Shown here: positions 34,871 through 43,349 of the stretch, one piece after another
Layout of the letters: the number at the start of each line of letters is the position of its first letter
Numbering within the stretch: the stretch's first letter is position 1
DNA from: Caldilinea sp. CFX5
GTDB lineage: Bacteria; Chloroflexota; Anaerolineae; Caldilineales; Caldilineaceae
Direction of reading: 5' to 3'
NCBI GenBank assembly: GCA_021405325.1
Contig: QWII01000053.1
Location: 54,582 to 118,581 of the forward strand
Length of the DNA stretch: 64,000 bases
Position numbers and translations under genes: made by a program
The notes under the pieces: generated by a model
Seen by the model: the letters and a program-made list of their open reading frames with translations, nothing else
The model's database searches: none
What the model was told of the DNA's origin: nothing

Positions 34871-35545
34871 ATGAGCATGACAACTGCGTCACCCACAACC
34901 TTGCAATTGAAACTTGATGACGAAACCGTCACCTTTACCCCCGGCGAGACGATCTACGAAGTCGCGGCCCGTCACGGCAAATTTATTCCAACGCTCTGCT
35001 ACGATCCGCGACTTAAGCCCTTTGGCGCTTGTCGCCTCTGTGTCGTCGAGGTGCGGGGACAGCGCAACCCGGTGGCCGCCTGCACGACACCCGCTGTCGT
35101 TGATATGGAGGTAAGCACAGCAACCGACAAAATTGAGTTTTTCCGCAAAACTTTGTTGGAAATGGTGACTTCGGAAAATCCGACCGTTGATGTTAGCCCA
35201 TTGCGCAGCTACTCATCCCAGGAATTGACCGTGCTGGTGGATCATTACGGGGCGCGCACCGGTCGCTTTGCCGGCGCCCACTCCGGTCACAGCCGGCCAG
35301 ATGACACCAATCCCTTCCTGTTGCGTGACTATGATCTGTGCATCTCCTGCTATCGCTGCGTCCGCGTCTGCGCCGAGCAGGAAGGTGACTATGCCATCAG
35401 CGTGATGAATCGTGGTTTCCACACGCAGATCACCACCGAGTTTAACGGCTTGCTCAAAGATTCCGCCTGCACCTTCTGCGGGCAATGTGTCCAAACCTGC
35501 CCGACCGGGGCGTTGGGCGATAAGAAAGCGTTGCGTAATGGTTAA
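34871..35545 (+). CDS. Iron-sulfur subunit of formate dehydrogenase (HoxU/NuoG N-terminal type)
   Basis: The product has about 224 residues. It opens with a ferredoxin-like 2Fe-2S domain (Cys in TLCYDPRLKPFGACRLCVVE and AACTTPAV), followed by the His/Cys region of NuoG, and two 4Fe-4S motifs, CISCYRCVRVC and CTFCGQCVQTCP. This matches the small electron-transfer subunit, or the N-terminal part, of NAD-linked formate dehydrogenases. ATG 34871 or 34877 is the likely start; the frame before it lies in the palindromic element. It would carry electrons from the molybdenum subunit (35648) to the FMN/NAD subunit (29877). Confidence 0.9.
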   Translation: MSMTTASPTTLQLKLDDETVTFTPGETIYEVAARHGKFIPTLCYDPRLKPFGACRLCVVEVRGQRNPVAACTTPAVVDMEVSTATDKIEFFRKTLLEMVTSENPTVDVSPLRSYSSQELTVLVDHYGARTGRFAGAHSGHSRPDDTNPFLLRDYDLCISCYRCVRVCAEQEGDYAISVMNRGFHTQITTEFNGLLKDSACTFCGQCVQTCPTGALGDKKALRNG

Positions 35546-35647
35546 TTGAAAATGGAGAACGGTTAATTGTTAATGATCAGCTCTTCGAGACGACAGCAGT
35601 AACCATTAATTGTTTTCCATTCTCCATTAATTATTTTGGAGATTCCT
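35546..35647. repeat. AT-rich imperfect inverted repeat between FDH subunit genes
   Basis: TTAATTGAAAATGGAGAACGG-type sequence around 35541-35574 is partly complementary to 35600-35634 (TAACCATTAATTG, TTCCATTCTCCATT). Related AATGGAGAA/TTAATTGTTAATG words occur at 2591-2615 and 13031-13065. It fills the gap before the formate dehydrogenase gene; GGAG at 35638-35641 is the ribosome binding site. Confidence 0.55.
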
Positions 35648-37726
35648 ATGACAACATTAGCCGACTTAAAACAAATTCCTTTACACCAATCCGGTATCCA
35701 AAAGACGCGTTCGGTTTGCGGCTATTGCGGCGTCGGGTGCGCGCTGGATATTTTGAGCAAAGATGACCGCATCATCGGCATCCAGCCGGCAATGGATGGC
35801 CCGTCTAACCACGGTGCGCTCTGTGTCAAGGGGCAATTTGCTTTTGATTATGTCCATCATCCCGACCGGCTCAAGCGGCCAATGGTGCGGCGGAGTGACG
35901 GCAAGCTGCATGAAACCACCTGGGACGAGGCGCTCGATGTTGCCGCCAAAGGGTTTCAACGGGTGGCGGAGAAGCATGGTCGCCACGCCATCTACGGCAT
36001 TGCTTCTGGGCGCACACCGAATGAAGCGGATTACACGATGCAAAAGTTTATCCGCGCCGGCTTTGGCACGCACTATATCGACAACTGTAGCCGTGCTTGA
36101 CACGCCCCTACACTCGCCGGTCTGGCGACAATGATTGGGCGTGCGGGCATGTCAAACCCCTATAGCGATATGGCAAAGACCGATTTGGCCTTTTGTATCG
36201 GCACCAATATGACCGAGTGTCACCCGGTGGCGGCGACCTTTTTGAAAAAGGCGCTGGCGCGCGGCGCAAAACTGATTGTCGCCGACCCACGGCGCATCAA
36301 ATTGGCGGAAATGGCCGATCTCTACCTGCCGCTGCGCGTCGGCACCGATGTGGCTTTGCTCCTGGGCATGGCCCATGTGATTGCGCGCGAAGGGCTGGTT
36401 GACCAGGAATTCATTGCCACCCGCACGACCGGGATTGATGGTTTCCTGGATCATATCAAGCAATTTACCCCGCAATGGGCGGAAACGATCACCGGCGTGC
36501 CGGCTAAGGACATCGAAACGGCTGCCATCTGGTACGGTTCGGCGGACAAAGCGGCGATCTACTACACACTGGGCATTACCGAACACATCTGCGGCGTTGA
36601 CAACGTGCAAAGCCTCTGCAACCTGGCGCTCATGACGGGCAATTTGGGTATTGAAGGCGGCGGCATCAACCCCATGCGCGGCCAGAACAACATCCAGGGC
36701 GCCGGTGATGCCGGTGCAGCGCCCGATTCCTACCCTGGCTACCAGGTGGTCGAGAAGCCGGAGCATGGAGCCTGGTTTGAGCAGCTTTACGGTCGCCCGA
36801 TGGATCTGGAACGGGGCATTACCAAAGTCAAAGCGCTGGAGATGTGTGGCGAAAGCATCTTTGCCATGTTCATTGACGGCGAAAATACGGTCGTCTCCGA
36901 CCCGGATCGCGCCCACGGGGAACATGCGCTCAGGAGCCTGGAACATCTGGTGGTGATCGACATCTTCCTCAGCGAAACGGCGCAGTTGGCCCACGTCGTC
37001 TTCCCGGCCACCTCCTGGGGCGAGACCGACGGCACCTTTACCAATTCGGAGCGGCGTATCCAACGGGTGCGCCAGGCCGTGACGCCCCAAGGCGAGGCCA
37101 AACCCGATTGGTGGATCGTCAGCGCCATCGCCAACCGCATGGGCATCCCCGGCTTTGAGTATGATTCGGCCAAAGAAGTCTTCAATGAAATGTGTACCGT
37201 TGCGCCCAACTATGCCGGCGTCGACTGGGAAATGGTTGACGACGGGCAATATCAGTGGCCAATTCCCTACAAGGGGCATCCCGGCACGCCGCGCTTGCAC
37301 GAGGATGGCTTTAGCAACGGACGGGGCATTTTCAAGCAAATCACCTATCGCGACCCCGCGGAAGTGGTCGACGAAATCTTCCCGGTCTGGTTGACGACGG
37401 GGCGTCGCTTGCAGACCTATCACACGCGCACCCAAACAGGCCGCTCCCAGGGGATTGAATACTTTGTCCCGGAAGAGATGCTAGAAGTCCATCCCGACAA
37501 TGTGGTGGCCTGGGGCTTGCAGGATGGCGGCTGGGCGCGTTTGAGTAGCCGGCGTGGAGCAATCAATATCAAGATCAAGGCAACCAGCCGCTCCCCCCGC
37601 GGTACGGTTTTCGCCAGCTTTGCTTTTAACGAGACGCCGATCAATCTGCTCACCGGCTCCGGTTATGACCCGGTGACCCAGACGGCAGAGTTCAAGGTTT
37701 GCCCGGTGCGTGTCGAGCCAATGTGA
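35648..37726 (+). CDS. fdhF: Formate dehydrogenase catalytic subunit, selenocysteine-containing (UGA at 36098-36100)
   Basis: Read through the in-frame TGA at 36098-36100, the protein has 692 residues with selenocysteine at position 151. The N-terminus has a 4Fe-4S site (Cys24, 27, 31 and 59; SVCGYCGVGCALDIL and GALCVKG). The residue pattern NCSRA-U-HAPTLAGLA is the active-site motif of formate dehydrogenases, in which Sec or Cys binds molybdenum or tungsten and is followed by His. Downstream are bis-MGD binding motifs such as GGINPMRGQNNIQGAGD and the C-terminal TGRRLQTYHTRTQTGRS. It oxidises formate to CO2. The stop is not a mutation: the frame is intact on both sides, and a SECIS hairpin follows immediately. 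With 34871 and 29877 it makes a soluble NAD-dependent enzyme. Confidence 0.93.
36101..36143 (+). ncRNA. Bacterial SECIS element in fdhF
   Basis: Directly after the UGA codon, CACGCCC (36101-36107) pairs with GGGCGTG (36137-36143). Above an internal loop, TCGCC (36114-36118) pairs with GGCGA (36124-36128). The apical loop is GGTCT (36119-36123), the same loop known from the E. coli fdhF SECIS that binds SelB. Distance and shape fit a functional selenocysteine signal. Confidence 0.85.
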
Positions 37727-37744
37727 GCGGAAAGAGTAGAAGGT

Positions 37745-37981
37745 ATGACCGTTACTCTAAATGAGCATGATAGTGCAGTTGTATACACGCTTGCTCAACA
37801 AACTGGAAAAACGCAGAATGAAATTTTACATGAAGCGATTGGGCTGTACATGGCAAAGTTTCAGTCAAAGTATCTGGTAGAGGAAACTGGCGACCTTTTA
37901 TCAGACGAAGAGTTAATATTGGCCGCTGAAGCTATTTTTCTTGAACTTGATGCAGAAGAGCTAGAAGAAACCTATGCCTAA
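37745..37981 (+). CDS. Antitoxin-like protein of a MazEF-type pair
   Basis: The 78-residue acidic protein starts with a ribbon-helix-helix-like segment (VTLNEHDSAVVYTLAQQTGK, then NEILHEAIGLYM) and ends in an acidic helix that could wrap around the toxin. It overlaps the MazF-like gene by 8 bases, the usual arrangement in which the antitoxin is first. GGAAAGAGTAGAAGGT lies before the start. It probably binds its own promoter and neutralises the toxin. The base composition is more AT-rich than the formate dehydrogenase gene upstream, consistent with acquisition. Confidence 0.75.
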   Translation: MTVTLNEHDSAVVYTLAQQTGKTQNEILHEAIGLYMAKFQSKYLVEETGDLLSDEELILAAEAIFLELDAEELEETYA

Positions 37982-38282
37982 TCGCGGTGAGGTTTGGCTA
38001 GTAGACTTGGGTTTGGCGGCAAAAGTCAGGCCATGTTTGATTATCAGTACACCAGCCCAATTGCAGGATCGTGCTTTAGTCACCGTGATTACCCATACAA
38101 CAGCGCTGCGCAGCTCGCAATTCGAGGTTCCCCTTAAAGTTCCCTTTTTGCGAGCTGGCGCTTTTGTTGTGCAAAACGTAGTCACGATTCCAGAGGCAAA
38201 GCTGATCCGGCGGCTTGACCTATTGACATCACAGCAAATGAGCGAGGTCGAAGCCGTAACTAGGCTTTGGTTGGGTTTGTAG
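37974..38282 (+). CDS. MazF/PemK-like endoribonuclease toxin
   Basis: The 102-residue protein shows the MazF fold: NRGEVWLVDLG with the loop Arg, KVRPCLIIS, the catalytic-region Thr in VITHTT, and the QFEVPL and SFVVQN-like strands (here GAFVVQNVVTIP). MazF toxins cut single-stranded mRNA at short sequences. The strand order and length are normal, so it is likely active. It overlaps the antitoxin gene. The pair sits between the formate dehydrogenase unit and an orphan permease. Confidence 0.88.
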   Translation: MPNRGEVWLVDLGLAAKVRPCLIISTPAQLQDRALVTVITHTTALRSSQFEVPLKVPFLRAGAFVVQNVVTIPEAKLIRRLDLLTSQQMSEVEAVTRLWLGL

Positions 38283-38306
38283 CCGAGTCAGAAACTATAG
38301 AAATGT

Positions 38307-39152
38307 ATGACAACATTCGCCGCACCACAACCACGCGTCCAAGGGAATTATCTTTGGCTTCATGTTTTACTGCTATTGGGTAGTGTTGTCACCCTGACAC
38401 CTTTTGGCTTTATGCTGCTCGTGTCGCTCTGGCCGAAGACGGCCTTTTTGACGCGTGAGTTTCCGCTCGATCAAATCACCATTCAAAACTACTTTGAAAC
38501 CTTTCGCCAGATTCCCTTTGGGCGCTTTTACCTGAATAGCTTTATCGTCGCCACCAGCACAGTGCTGTTACAGATTCTCACGGCATCGCTGGCGGCCTTT
38601 GCCTTTGCCCGCTTGCGCTTTTGGGGGCGGGAAACCATTTTCCTGCTTTACCTAGCGACGTTGATGATCCCCTTTCAAGTAACCATGATCCCCAACTACA
38701 TTGTGATCGCCCGTTTTCTCCAGTGGCGCGATACCTATCAGGCGCTGATTTTGCCCAGCGCTTTTAGCGCCTTTAGCACTTTCCTCTTGCGCCAATATTT
38801 CAAGGGCATCCCGCTCGATCTGGATGAAGCGGCGCGCATGGACGGGGCCGGCAGTTTCCGCATCTGGTGGCAGATCATCATGCCGTTGAGCGGCCCCGTG
38901 CTGGCGACCCTTGCCATCTTCAATTTTCAGGCGTCCTGGAATGATTTTCTCTGGCCGTTGATCATCACCAGCAAAGAGTACATGCGCACCATCCCGATTG
39001 GTCTGGCCTCGTTTCAGGGGCAATACCAAACGGAATGGCACTTGTTGATGGCGGGCGCGGTAATTGCGCTGTTGCCGGTATTGGTCATTTATGTGTTGGG
39101 GCAAAACTGGTTCGTGCGCGGGATCACGCTGACGGGGATGGGGGGAAGATAG
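38307..39152 (+). CDS. Orphan sugar ABC transporter permease (MalG type)
   Basis: The 281-residue permease has six membrane spans, the EAA loop EAARMDGAGSFRIWW and the end GITLTGMGGR. It is intact, but no MalF-type partner, binding protein or ATPase is next to it. It follows the MazEF-like pair by 24 bases and has no clear ribosome binding site. It could be the survivor of a rearranged sugar importer operon, or it may work with a MalF partner from another locus. Confidence 0.88.
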   Translation: MTTFAAPQPRVQGNYLWLHVLLLLGSVVTLTPFGFMLLVSLWPKTAFLTREFPLDQITIQNYFETFRQIPFGRFYLNSFIVATSTVLLQILTASLAAFAFARLRFWGRETIFLLYLATLMIPFQVTMIPNYIVIARFLQWRDTYQALILPSAFSAFSTFLLRQYFKGIPLDLDEAARMDGAGSFRIWWQIIMPLSGPVLATLAIFNFQASWNDFLWPLIITSKEYMRTIPIGLASFQGQYQTEWHLLMAGAVIALLPVLVIYVLGQNWFVRGITLTGMGGR

Positions 39153-39279
39153 TAGCGCCCAAAGCAACGACAATACACTCTGCTACCTGCCACTTGCCAC
39201 CCACCCAATTTGCCATCGCACAAAAGTTCTGGTTTGATATAGGGCAGCAACCCGTTAAGCGATGTAAAGGCCACCTGCG

Positions 39280-39897
39280 ATGACCGACCTATACAATATT
39301 ATTATCGGCAAAGTCGTCAAATCCAATGCCCATATTGATTACACTTGCCAGGTTTTCAACCCCGGCGAGACGGATTTGATGCCGGAACCGACCGACTACA
39401 CCTTTGGCACCTTTGTCAGCATTGCGTTGGAAAACCCCAATGCCGGCGCTGACCAGTTGATCGGGGTGATATACAATACCTTTTTGCTCAACCCTGATTT
39501 TGGCAACCTGGGGCCGCGCCTCAGTCCGCGGGCGGAACTGGAAATTTTCACACCTGATTATCTTTCCGAAACGGCAACCTTGGTCGGCATTATTGCGGTC
39601 GGCTGGCGTGATGCACAAGGGCGCTATCATCAAGGCGTGCCGGCGCTGTCGGCGACGGTCAATAACTTTGTCCAGCGGCTGGATGAGCCGGAGTTGCAAG
39701 CCTTTCACTGTGACGATGAGGGACAGCCTTGTCTACGTTATGTCCCGATTTTGCTGGGGCAAAACAACCCGCTCGTCCCGCAGTTGTTAATGGCGATTAT
39801 TGACCATTTACAAGCCCTCTTCCCGCAGAATCGTCGCCAACTGTCCGTCATGCGTAACAATCTGGCCTGGAAGAGCATTGTCCAGCCGGCAGGATAA
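39280..39897 (+). CDS. Conserved hypothetical protein, possible HAS-barrel domain
   Basis: The 205-residue protein has an N-terminal beta-barrel-like stretch (IIIGKVVKSNAHIDYTCQVF, then FGTFVSI and LIGVIYNT), which resembles the HAS-barrel found at the start of HerA and ATP synthase subunits. The C-terminal half is helical with LQALFPQNRRQ near the end. I do not recognise a catalytic motif. It is 4 bases upstream of the phosphatase-superfamily gene, and HerA is encoded 3.4 kb downstream, so it could be a HerA partner (inference). Confidence 0.65.
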   Translation: MTDLYNIIIGKVVKSNAHIDYTCQVFNPGETDLMPEPTDYTFGTFVSIALENPNAGADQLIGVIYNTFLLNPDFGNLGPRLSPRAELEIFTPDYLSETATLVGIIAVGWRDAQGRYHQGVPALSATVNNFVQRLDEPELQAFHCDDEGQPCLRYVPILLGQNNPLVPQLLMAIIDHLQALFPQNRRQLSVMRNNLAWKSIVQPAG

Positions 39898-39901
39898 GGT
39901 A

Positions 39902-41137
39902 ATGAACAATTATTTGCGACCCAACTATGGACACGGCTGCTTTGCCGACTTACCCAATCTGATCCGATCCTGCCTGACCGACCAACCCGCGCCCACAGGC
40001 TTGACCGGCATCCCTGCCGCCCTCTTGCAGAAGTATGACACGGTGATCGTGTTGCTGGCCGACGCCTTTGGCTGGCAACATGTCGAGCCGCGGCTGGGGC
40101 AACATACCCTCTTTCAACAAATTGCCGACCAGGGCGCGATTGCCCAATGGACGAGCCAGTTTCCCTCGACCACCGCGGCCCATATCACTTGTATCCACTC
40201 CGGGTTGACCCCGTCGCAAAGCGGTGTCTTTGAGTGGGAATATTATGACCCGGCGGCGGATGCGACGATCACGCCGTTGCTCTTTTCCTACGGGGGCAAA
40301 CAACCGCGCGATCAGTTGAAGGCGCTGGACATTCAGCCCTATCAACTCTACCCGACCCAAAGCTTCCACCAGCAGTTGCAGGCGCAAGGGGTGACAACCT
40401 ATGTTTATCAGCACCGCGAATATACGCCCTCGACCTACACCGACTGGATCTGTCGCGGCGCTCAGATGCGCCCCTATATGACTTTACCGGAAGCGCTCTC
40501 CAATCTGCGCCAGGAAGTGCAGGAAGCGCCCAAGCCGGCCTACTTCTTTATGTACTATGACCGCATCGACGCTTTGGCTCATCTTTATGGCCCGCAGTCA
40601 CCCCAGGTAGCCGCCGAGATTGCCACTTTTCTCTACGCTGTCGAGCAACTCTTTGTGCGACCAGCGCAAGGGACGTTGCACAATACGCTTTTTATCCTCA
40701 CGGCGGATCATGGGCAGATGGCGGTCAACCCGGCGGCAGTGCATTTTGTCAACGTGGATCGCGACTTTGTCGGCATGGAACGTTTTCTGCGGCGCAACCG
40801 CCGTGGTGAATTGATTGGCCCTGGCGGGTCGGCGCGCGATCTTTTTCTCTATGTGCAGGAAGATCGACTGGTCGAAGCGCAGAGCTTTTTTGCCGAACGG
40901 TTGGCCGGCGTCGCGGATGTTCATTTGACCCAGCCATTGATCGACCAAGGCTACTTTGGCCCCTTGCCACCGTCACCAGCGTTTCTGAGTCGCGTTGGCA
41001 ATCTGCTCATCCTGCCCCATGCCGGCCAGACGGTCTGGTGGTATGAAGAAGGCCGCTACGGGATGCGCTACCGTGGAATGCACGGCGGGTTGAGCCGGGA
41101 TGAGATGGAAATTCCCGTTTGTTTATCCGTTTTTTAG
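39902..41137 (+). CDS. Alkaline phosphatase superfamily nucleotide pyrophosphatase/phosphodiesterase
   Basis: The product has 411 residues. It has the metal-binding Asp in VIVLLADAFGW, the nucleophile region FPSTTAAHITCIHSG, the metal pair in MYYDRIDALAHLYGP, and LFILTADHGQM with a further His near the end (MHGGLSRDEMEIP). This order fits the PF01663-type phosphodiesterases. No signal peptide is visible, so it probably acts in the cytoplasm on a nucleotide or phosphonate ester. ATG 39902 lies 4 bases after the previous stop, so the two genes are translationally coupled. Confidence 0.85.
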   Translation: MNNYLRPNYGHGCFADLPNLIRSCLTDQPAPTGLTGIPAALLQKYDTVIVLLADAFGWQHVEPRLGQHTLFQQIADQGAIAQWTSQFPSTTAAHITCIHSGLTPSQSGVFEWEYYDPAADATITPLLFSYGGKQPRDQLKALDIQPYQLYPTQSFHQQLQAQGVTTYVYQHREYTPSTYTDWICRGAQMRPYMTLPEALSNLRQEVQEAPKPAYFFMYYDRIDALAHLYGPQSPQVAAEIATFLYAVEQLFVRPAQGTLHNTLFILTADHGQMAVNPAAVHFVNVDRDFVGMERFLRRNRRGELIGPGGSARDLFLYVQEDRLVEAQSFFAERLAGVADVHLTQPLIDQGYFGPLPPSPAFLSRVGNLLILPHAGQTVWWYEEGRYGMRYRGMHGGLSRDEMEIPVCLSVF

Positions 41138-41143
41138 GGTTCT

Positions 41144-41542
41144 ATGACAGATAACCAACTCTCACCTGTACCAGCAGATTATATTCATCTGCTCCAACGT
41201 CTAACAGAGCAGATTCGCAGCGCGCAAATCCGGGCTGCACTCGCTGTTAACCAAGAATTGATACTGCTATACTGGCAGATTGGCCAGGAAATTTTGCTTC
41301 GTCAGCAACAGCAGGGGTGGGGAGCAAAGATCATCGATCAACTCGCGCATGATCTGCGTCGGGAGTTTCCGACGATGAAAGGCTTTTCTGCACGTAATCT
41401 CAAGTACATGCGTGCGTTTGCAGAAGCGTGGCCGGATCAAGCAATTGTGCAACAACTTGTTGTACAATTGCCGTGGGGACATACTGTACGCTTACTTGAA
41501 CATGCAAAAAGTGTTGAGGAGCGGGTAGGGTACGCTCGATAA
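41144..41542 (+). pseudogene. Truncated YhcG/DUF1016-type nuclease, N-terminal domain only
   Basis: The 132 residues match the N-terminal helical domain of YhcG-like proteins: LLYWQIGQEILLRQ, FSARNLKYMRAFAEAWP and QLPWGHTVRLLEHAKS. Normal proteins are about 340 residues and carry a PD-(D/E)xK nuclease at the C-terminus. Here the frame ends at VGYAR, where the second domain should begin, and no nuclease sequence follows. It is therefore probably a remnant. It marks the left border of an AT-rich island inserted before HerA. Confidence 0.75.
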
Positions 41543-41608
41543 GCCATTTGACATAGCTGGAGCCGCAACATTCTGATTCATCAGATCCAAATATTTCAAG
41601 GAGCAAAG

Positions 41609-42265
41609 ATGACTATCGCAACAACAGGAATTAGTTGTTTTAGAGGATGTGGTCAACCTGTTATCGGTCAGTGTCAAGGTTATCAGGAAGCTTGTGGAAG
41701 ATTTTATTGTGCTACTCACTCAATTGGAAAGTTGTGTAGTGAGTGTGGTGAGCGTAAGCTTAAAGATGAAGAAGATCAAAAGCGTCAAGCATTAGAAGCA
41801 CAGGCAAAAGAGGAGATAATTGCTCACTATACACAAGTGGCAGAGAGGGTAGAAAAAGAACTTGCTGCGGCACATGAGCAAAGGATGAAGGATTTTTCTA
41901 ACAGGGCAATTGGTATAGCCTTTCTTCTTTCTTTTGGGTTAATGATATACCTTATTCTGGCCACGGAGTCAGCAGCGATTGGTATTGCTTTGTTTGTCTT
42001 GAGTATAACCTTTATGGCACTGAAAACAATTGACAATCAGGATAAAAAGAAAGCGTATGATAATAGCCGTCTTGCTGAGATTGCTCTGGAATACCATGGC
42101 TTTGATAAGTTTTTCCCAGAGTGGAAGAATCTAAAAGCGCTGAAGGATGAAGCTGAACGCCGAGAAAAAGCAAAGGCATTTAATGCTGTGGTTGCATTGC
42201 TTGCCGGTGCCGCTGTTGATACCTACAAATTTGTTGAAAAGGAGGTAAAGAAAGAAAAAAGCTAA
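41609..42265 (+). CDS. Membrane protein with N-terminal Cys-rich zinc-ribbon-like region
   Basis: I do not recognise the family. The 218-residue protein has eight Cys in its first 47 residues (CFRGCG, GQCQGYQEACGRFYC, LCSEC), which could bind one or two zinc ions. A charged coiled coil follows at about residues 50-95, then two membrane spans (AIGIAFLLSFGLMIYLILA and AIGIALFVLSITFMAL), and a charged C-terminus ending in KKEKS. AAGGAG precedes ATG 41609. The AT-rich codon use differs from the core genes. It is followed 42 bases later by a small zinc-finger protein, so both may act together in sensing or protein quality control (inference). Confidence 0.75.
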   Translation: MTIATTGISCFRGCGQPVIGQCQGYQEACGRFYCATHSIGKLCSECGERKLKDEEDQKRQALEAQAKEEIIAHYTQVAERVEKELAAAHEQRMKDFSNRAIGIAFLLSFGLMIYLILATESAAIGIALFVLSITFMALKTIDNQDKKKAYDNSRLAEIALEYHGFDKFFPEWKNLKALKDEAERREKAKAFNAVVALLAGAAVDTYKFVEKEVKKEKS

Positions 42266-42307
42266 GAACCCTGACAAGTTTATTCTTCGGTTACTTGGAA
42301 GAACTAT

Positions 42308-42493
42308 ATGACTTCTTGTAAATCTTGCAGTGGCAAAGGTTCAATGAAATGTCCCTCATGCAATGGAAAAGGCACATCATATAAGAGTATCGGGTTAGGT
42401 GGCGGCTCAACACAGCAATGTAAGAATTGCAATGGATCAGGAATTGTTCGCTGTGGTGTCTGTCATGGTAAAGGAAAGATTAAATCTACATAA
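42308..42493 (+). CDS. 61-residue DnaJ-type zinc-finger miniprotein
   Basis: The protein consists almost entirely of four CxxCxGxG motifs (CKSCSGKG, CPSCNGKG, CKNCNGSG and CGVCHGKG), the cysteine-rich domain of DnaJ, which binds two zinc ions. No J-domain or substrate-binding domain is present. Stand-alone copies can act as thiol-disulfide or RNA/protein-binding modules. The gene has no strong ribosome binding site but starts 42 bases after the Cys-rich membrane protein, and the two probably belong together. Confidence 0.8.
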   Translation: MTSCKSCSGKGSMKCPSCNGKGTSYKSIGLGGGSTQQCKNCNGSGIVRCGVCHGKGKIKST

Positions 42494-42543
42494 TATTAGT
42501 GTCAGTTAGGCTGGTATAGTTTATTGGTAAGGAACAGTGACGA

Positions 42544-42783
42544 ATGAGAATTGCAGAAGGCTTGGATCGAATTACGTTTGACCCTCGCGTAATGGGCGGT
42601 AAACCTTGCATTCGTGGGATGCGGGTAACAGTTGGGATGATTGTTGGCTTGGTCGCGTCTGGGGTTTCGCAAGAGCGTATCCTCCAAGCTTATCCCTATT
42701 TGGAAGCAGAAGATATTCAGCAAGCACTCACATACGCCGCCTGGCGCGCCCAGGAAGTTGAATTGCCATTGGTTGCCGCATGA
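42544..42783 (+). CDS. DUF433 family antitoxin
   Basis: The 79-residue protein shows the DUF433 pattern: RITFDPRVMGGKPCIRGMRV, then VGMIVGLVASG and ILQAYPYLEAEDIQQAL. Members carry a helix-turn-helix and act as antitoxins and autorepressors. It overlaps the downstream DUF5615 gene by 4 bases (ATGA), so the two are translated together. Confidence 0.88.
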   Translation: MRIAEGLDRITFDPRVMGGKPCIRGMRVTVGMIVGLVASGVSQERILQAYPYLEAEDIQQALTYAAWRAQEVELPLVAA

Positions 42784-43151
42784 GCATTAAAATTCTGATT
42801 GATATGAATCTATCCCGCGAGTGGGTGGATATTTTTCGTAGCCAAGGTTGGCAGGCAGTCCATTGGTCATCTATTGGAGTACCTGATGATCGTGATGAAA
42901 TCATCATGGCGTGGGCAGTGGCAAATCAATATTTAGTTTTTACCCATGATTTAGATTTCAGCGCCATTCTGGCATCGACAAAAGCACCAGCGCCGAGTGT
43001 GATTCAGTTGCGGATTCAGAATATCATGCCGGAATCGCTGGCAGCTACTGTCATTGCTGCTATTCATCAATTTGAAAACCTGCTGGAGCAAGGCGTTCTT
43101 ATTACAGTTGACCACGGTAAACAACGCGCCCGAATTTTGCCATTACCGTGA
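42780..43151 (+). CDS. DUF5615 PIN-like toxin
   Basis: The 123-residue protein has the PIN-like acidic core: ILIDMNLSREWVDIF with the first Asp, GVPDDRDEIIMAWA, and LVFTHDLDFSAIL with the later Asp residues. It is the RNase-like partner of the DUF433 protein. The length and motifs are complete. A 26-bp perfect hairpin starts 4 bases after its stop codon. Confidence 0.88.
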   Translation: MSIKILIDMNLSREWVDIFRSQGWQAVHWSSIGVPDDRDEIIMAWAVANQYLVFTHDLDFSAILASTKAPAPSVIQLRIQNIMPESLAATVIAAIHQFENLLEQGVLITVDHGKQRARILPLP

Positions 43152-43155
43152 AAGA

Positions 43156-43209
43156 TAGTTTGCTCATGCAATTGTGCAGCAGTTGCTGCACAATTGCATG
43201 AGCAAACTA
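43156..43209. repeat. 26-bp perfect hairpin with 2-nt loop
   Basis: Arms 43156-43181 and 43184-43209 are perfectly complementary around GT. It lies 4 bases after the toxin gene. Although no T-run follows, an RNA with this stem would be very stable. Confidence 0.88.
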
Positions 43210-43230
43210 ATAGACAAATCAGATCAACCC

Positions 43231-43266
43231 CGCACAAATGAGGAGTGCGCACTCCTCATTTGTGCG
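43231..43266. repeat. 36-bp perfect palindrome without loop
   Basis: CGCACAAATGAGGAGTGC and its exact complement are joined without a spacer (43231-43248 and 43249-43266). It lies between the toxin-antitoxin pair and HerA. It could be a dimer-binding site or a small mobile element remnant. Confidence 0.85.
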
Positions 43267-43349
43267 ACTTTAAAGTGGTTTATTTATAAGTGAACAGTTT
43301 GATGTAAAGTTAGGCGGACGGGCAACGAATGGTGAGGAGTAATGTCACA

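Noticed and set aside
35648..36100. Formate dehydrogenase as a frameshifted or nonsense-mutated pseudogene
   Set aside because: The frame is unchanged across the TGA, the codon sits exactly at the Sec/Cys position, and a SECIS hairpin follows.
36152..37435. 427-codon minus-strand frame opposite fdhF
   Set aside because: The plus strand encodes conserved molybdopterin-binding motifs; the antisense frame has none.
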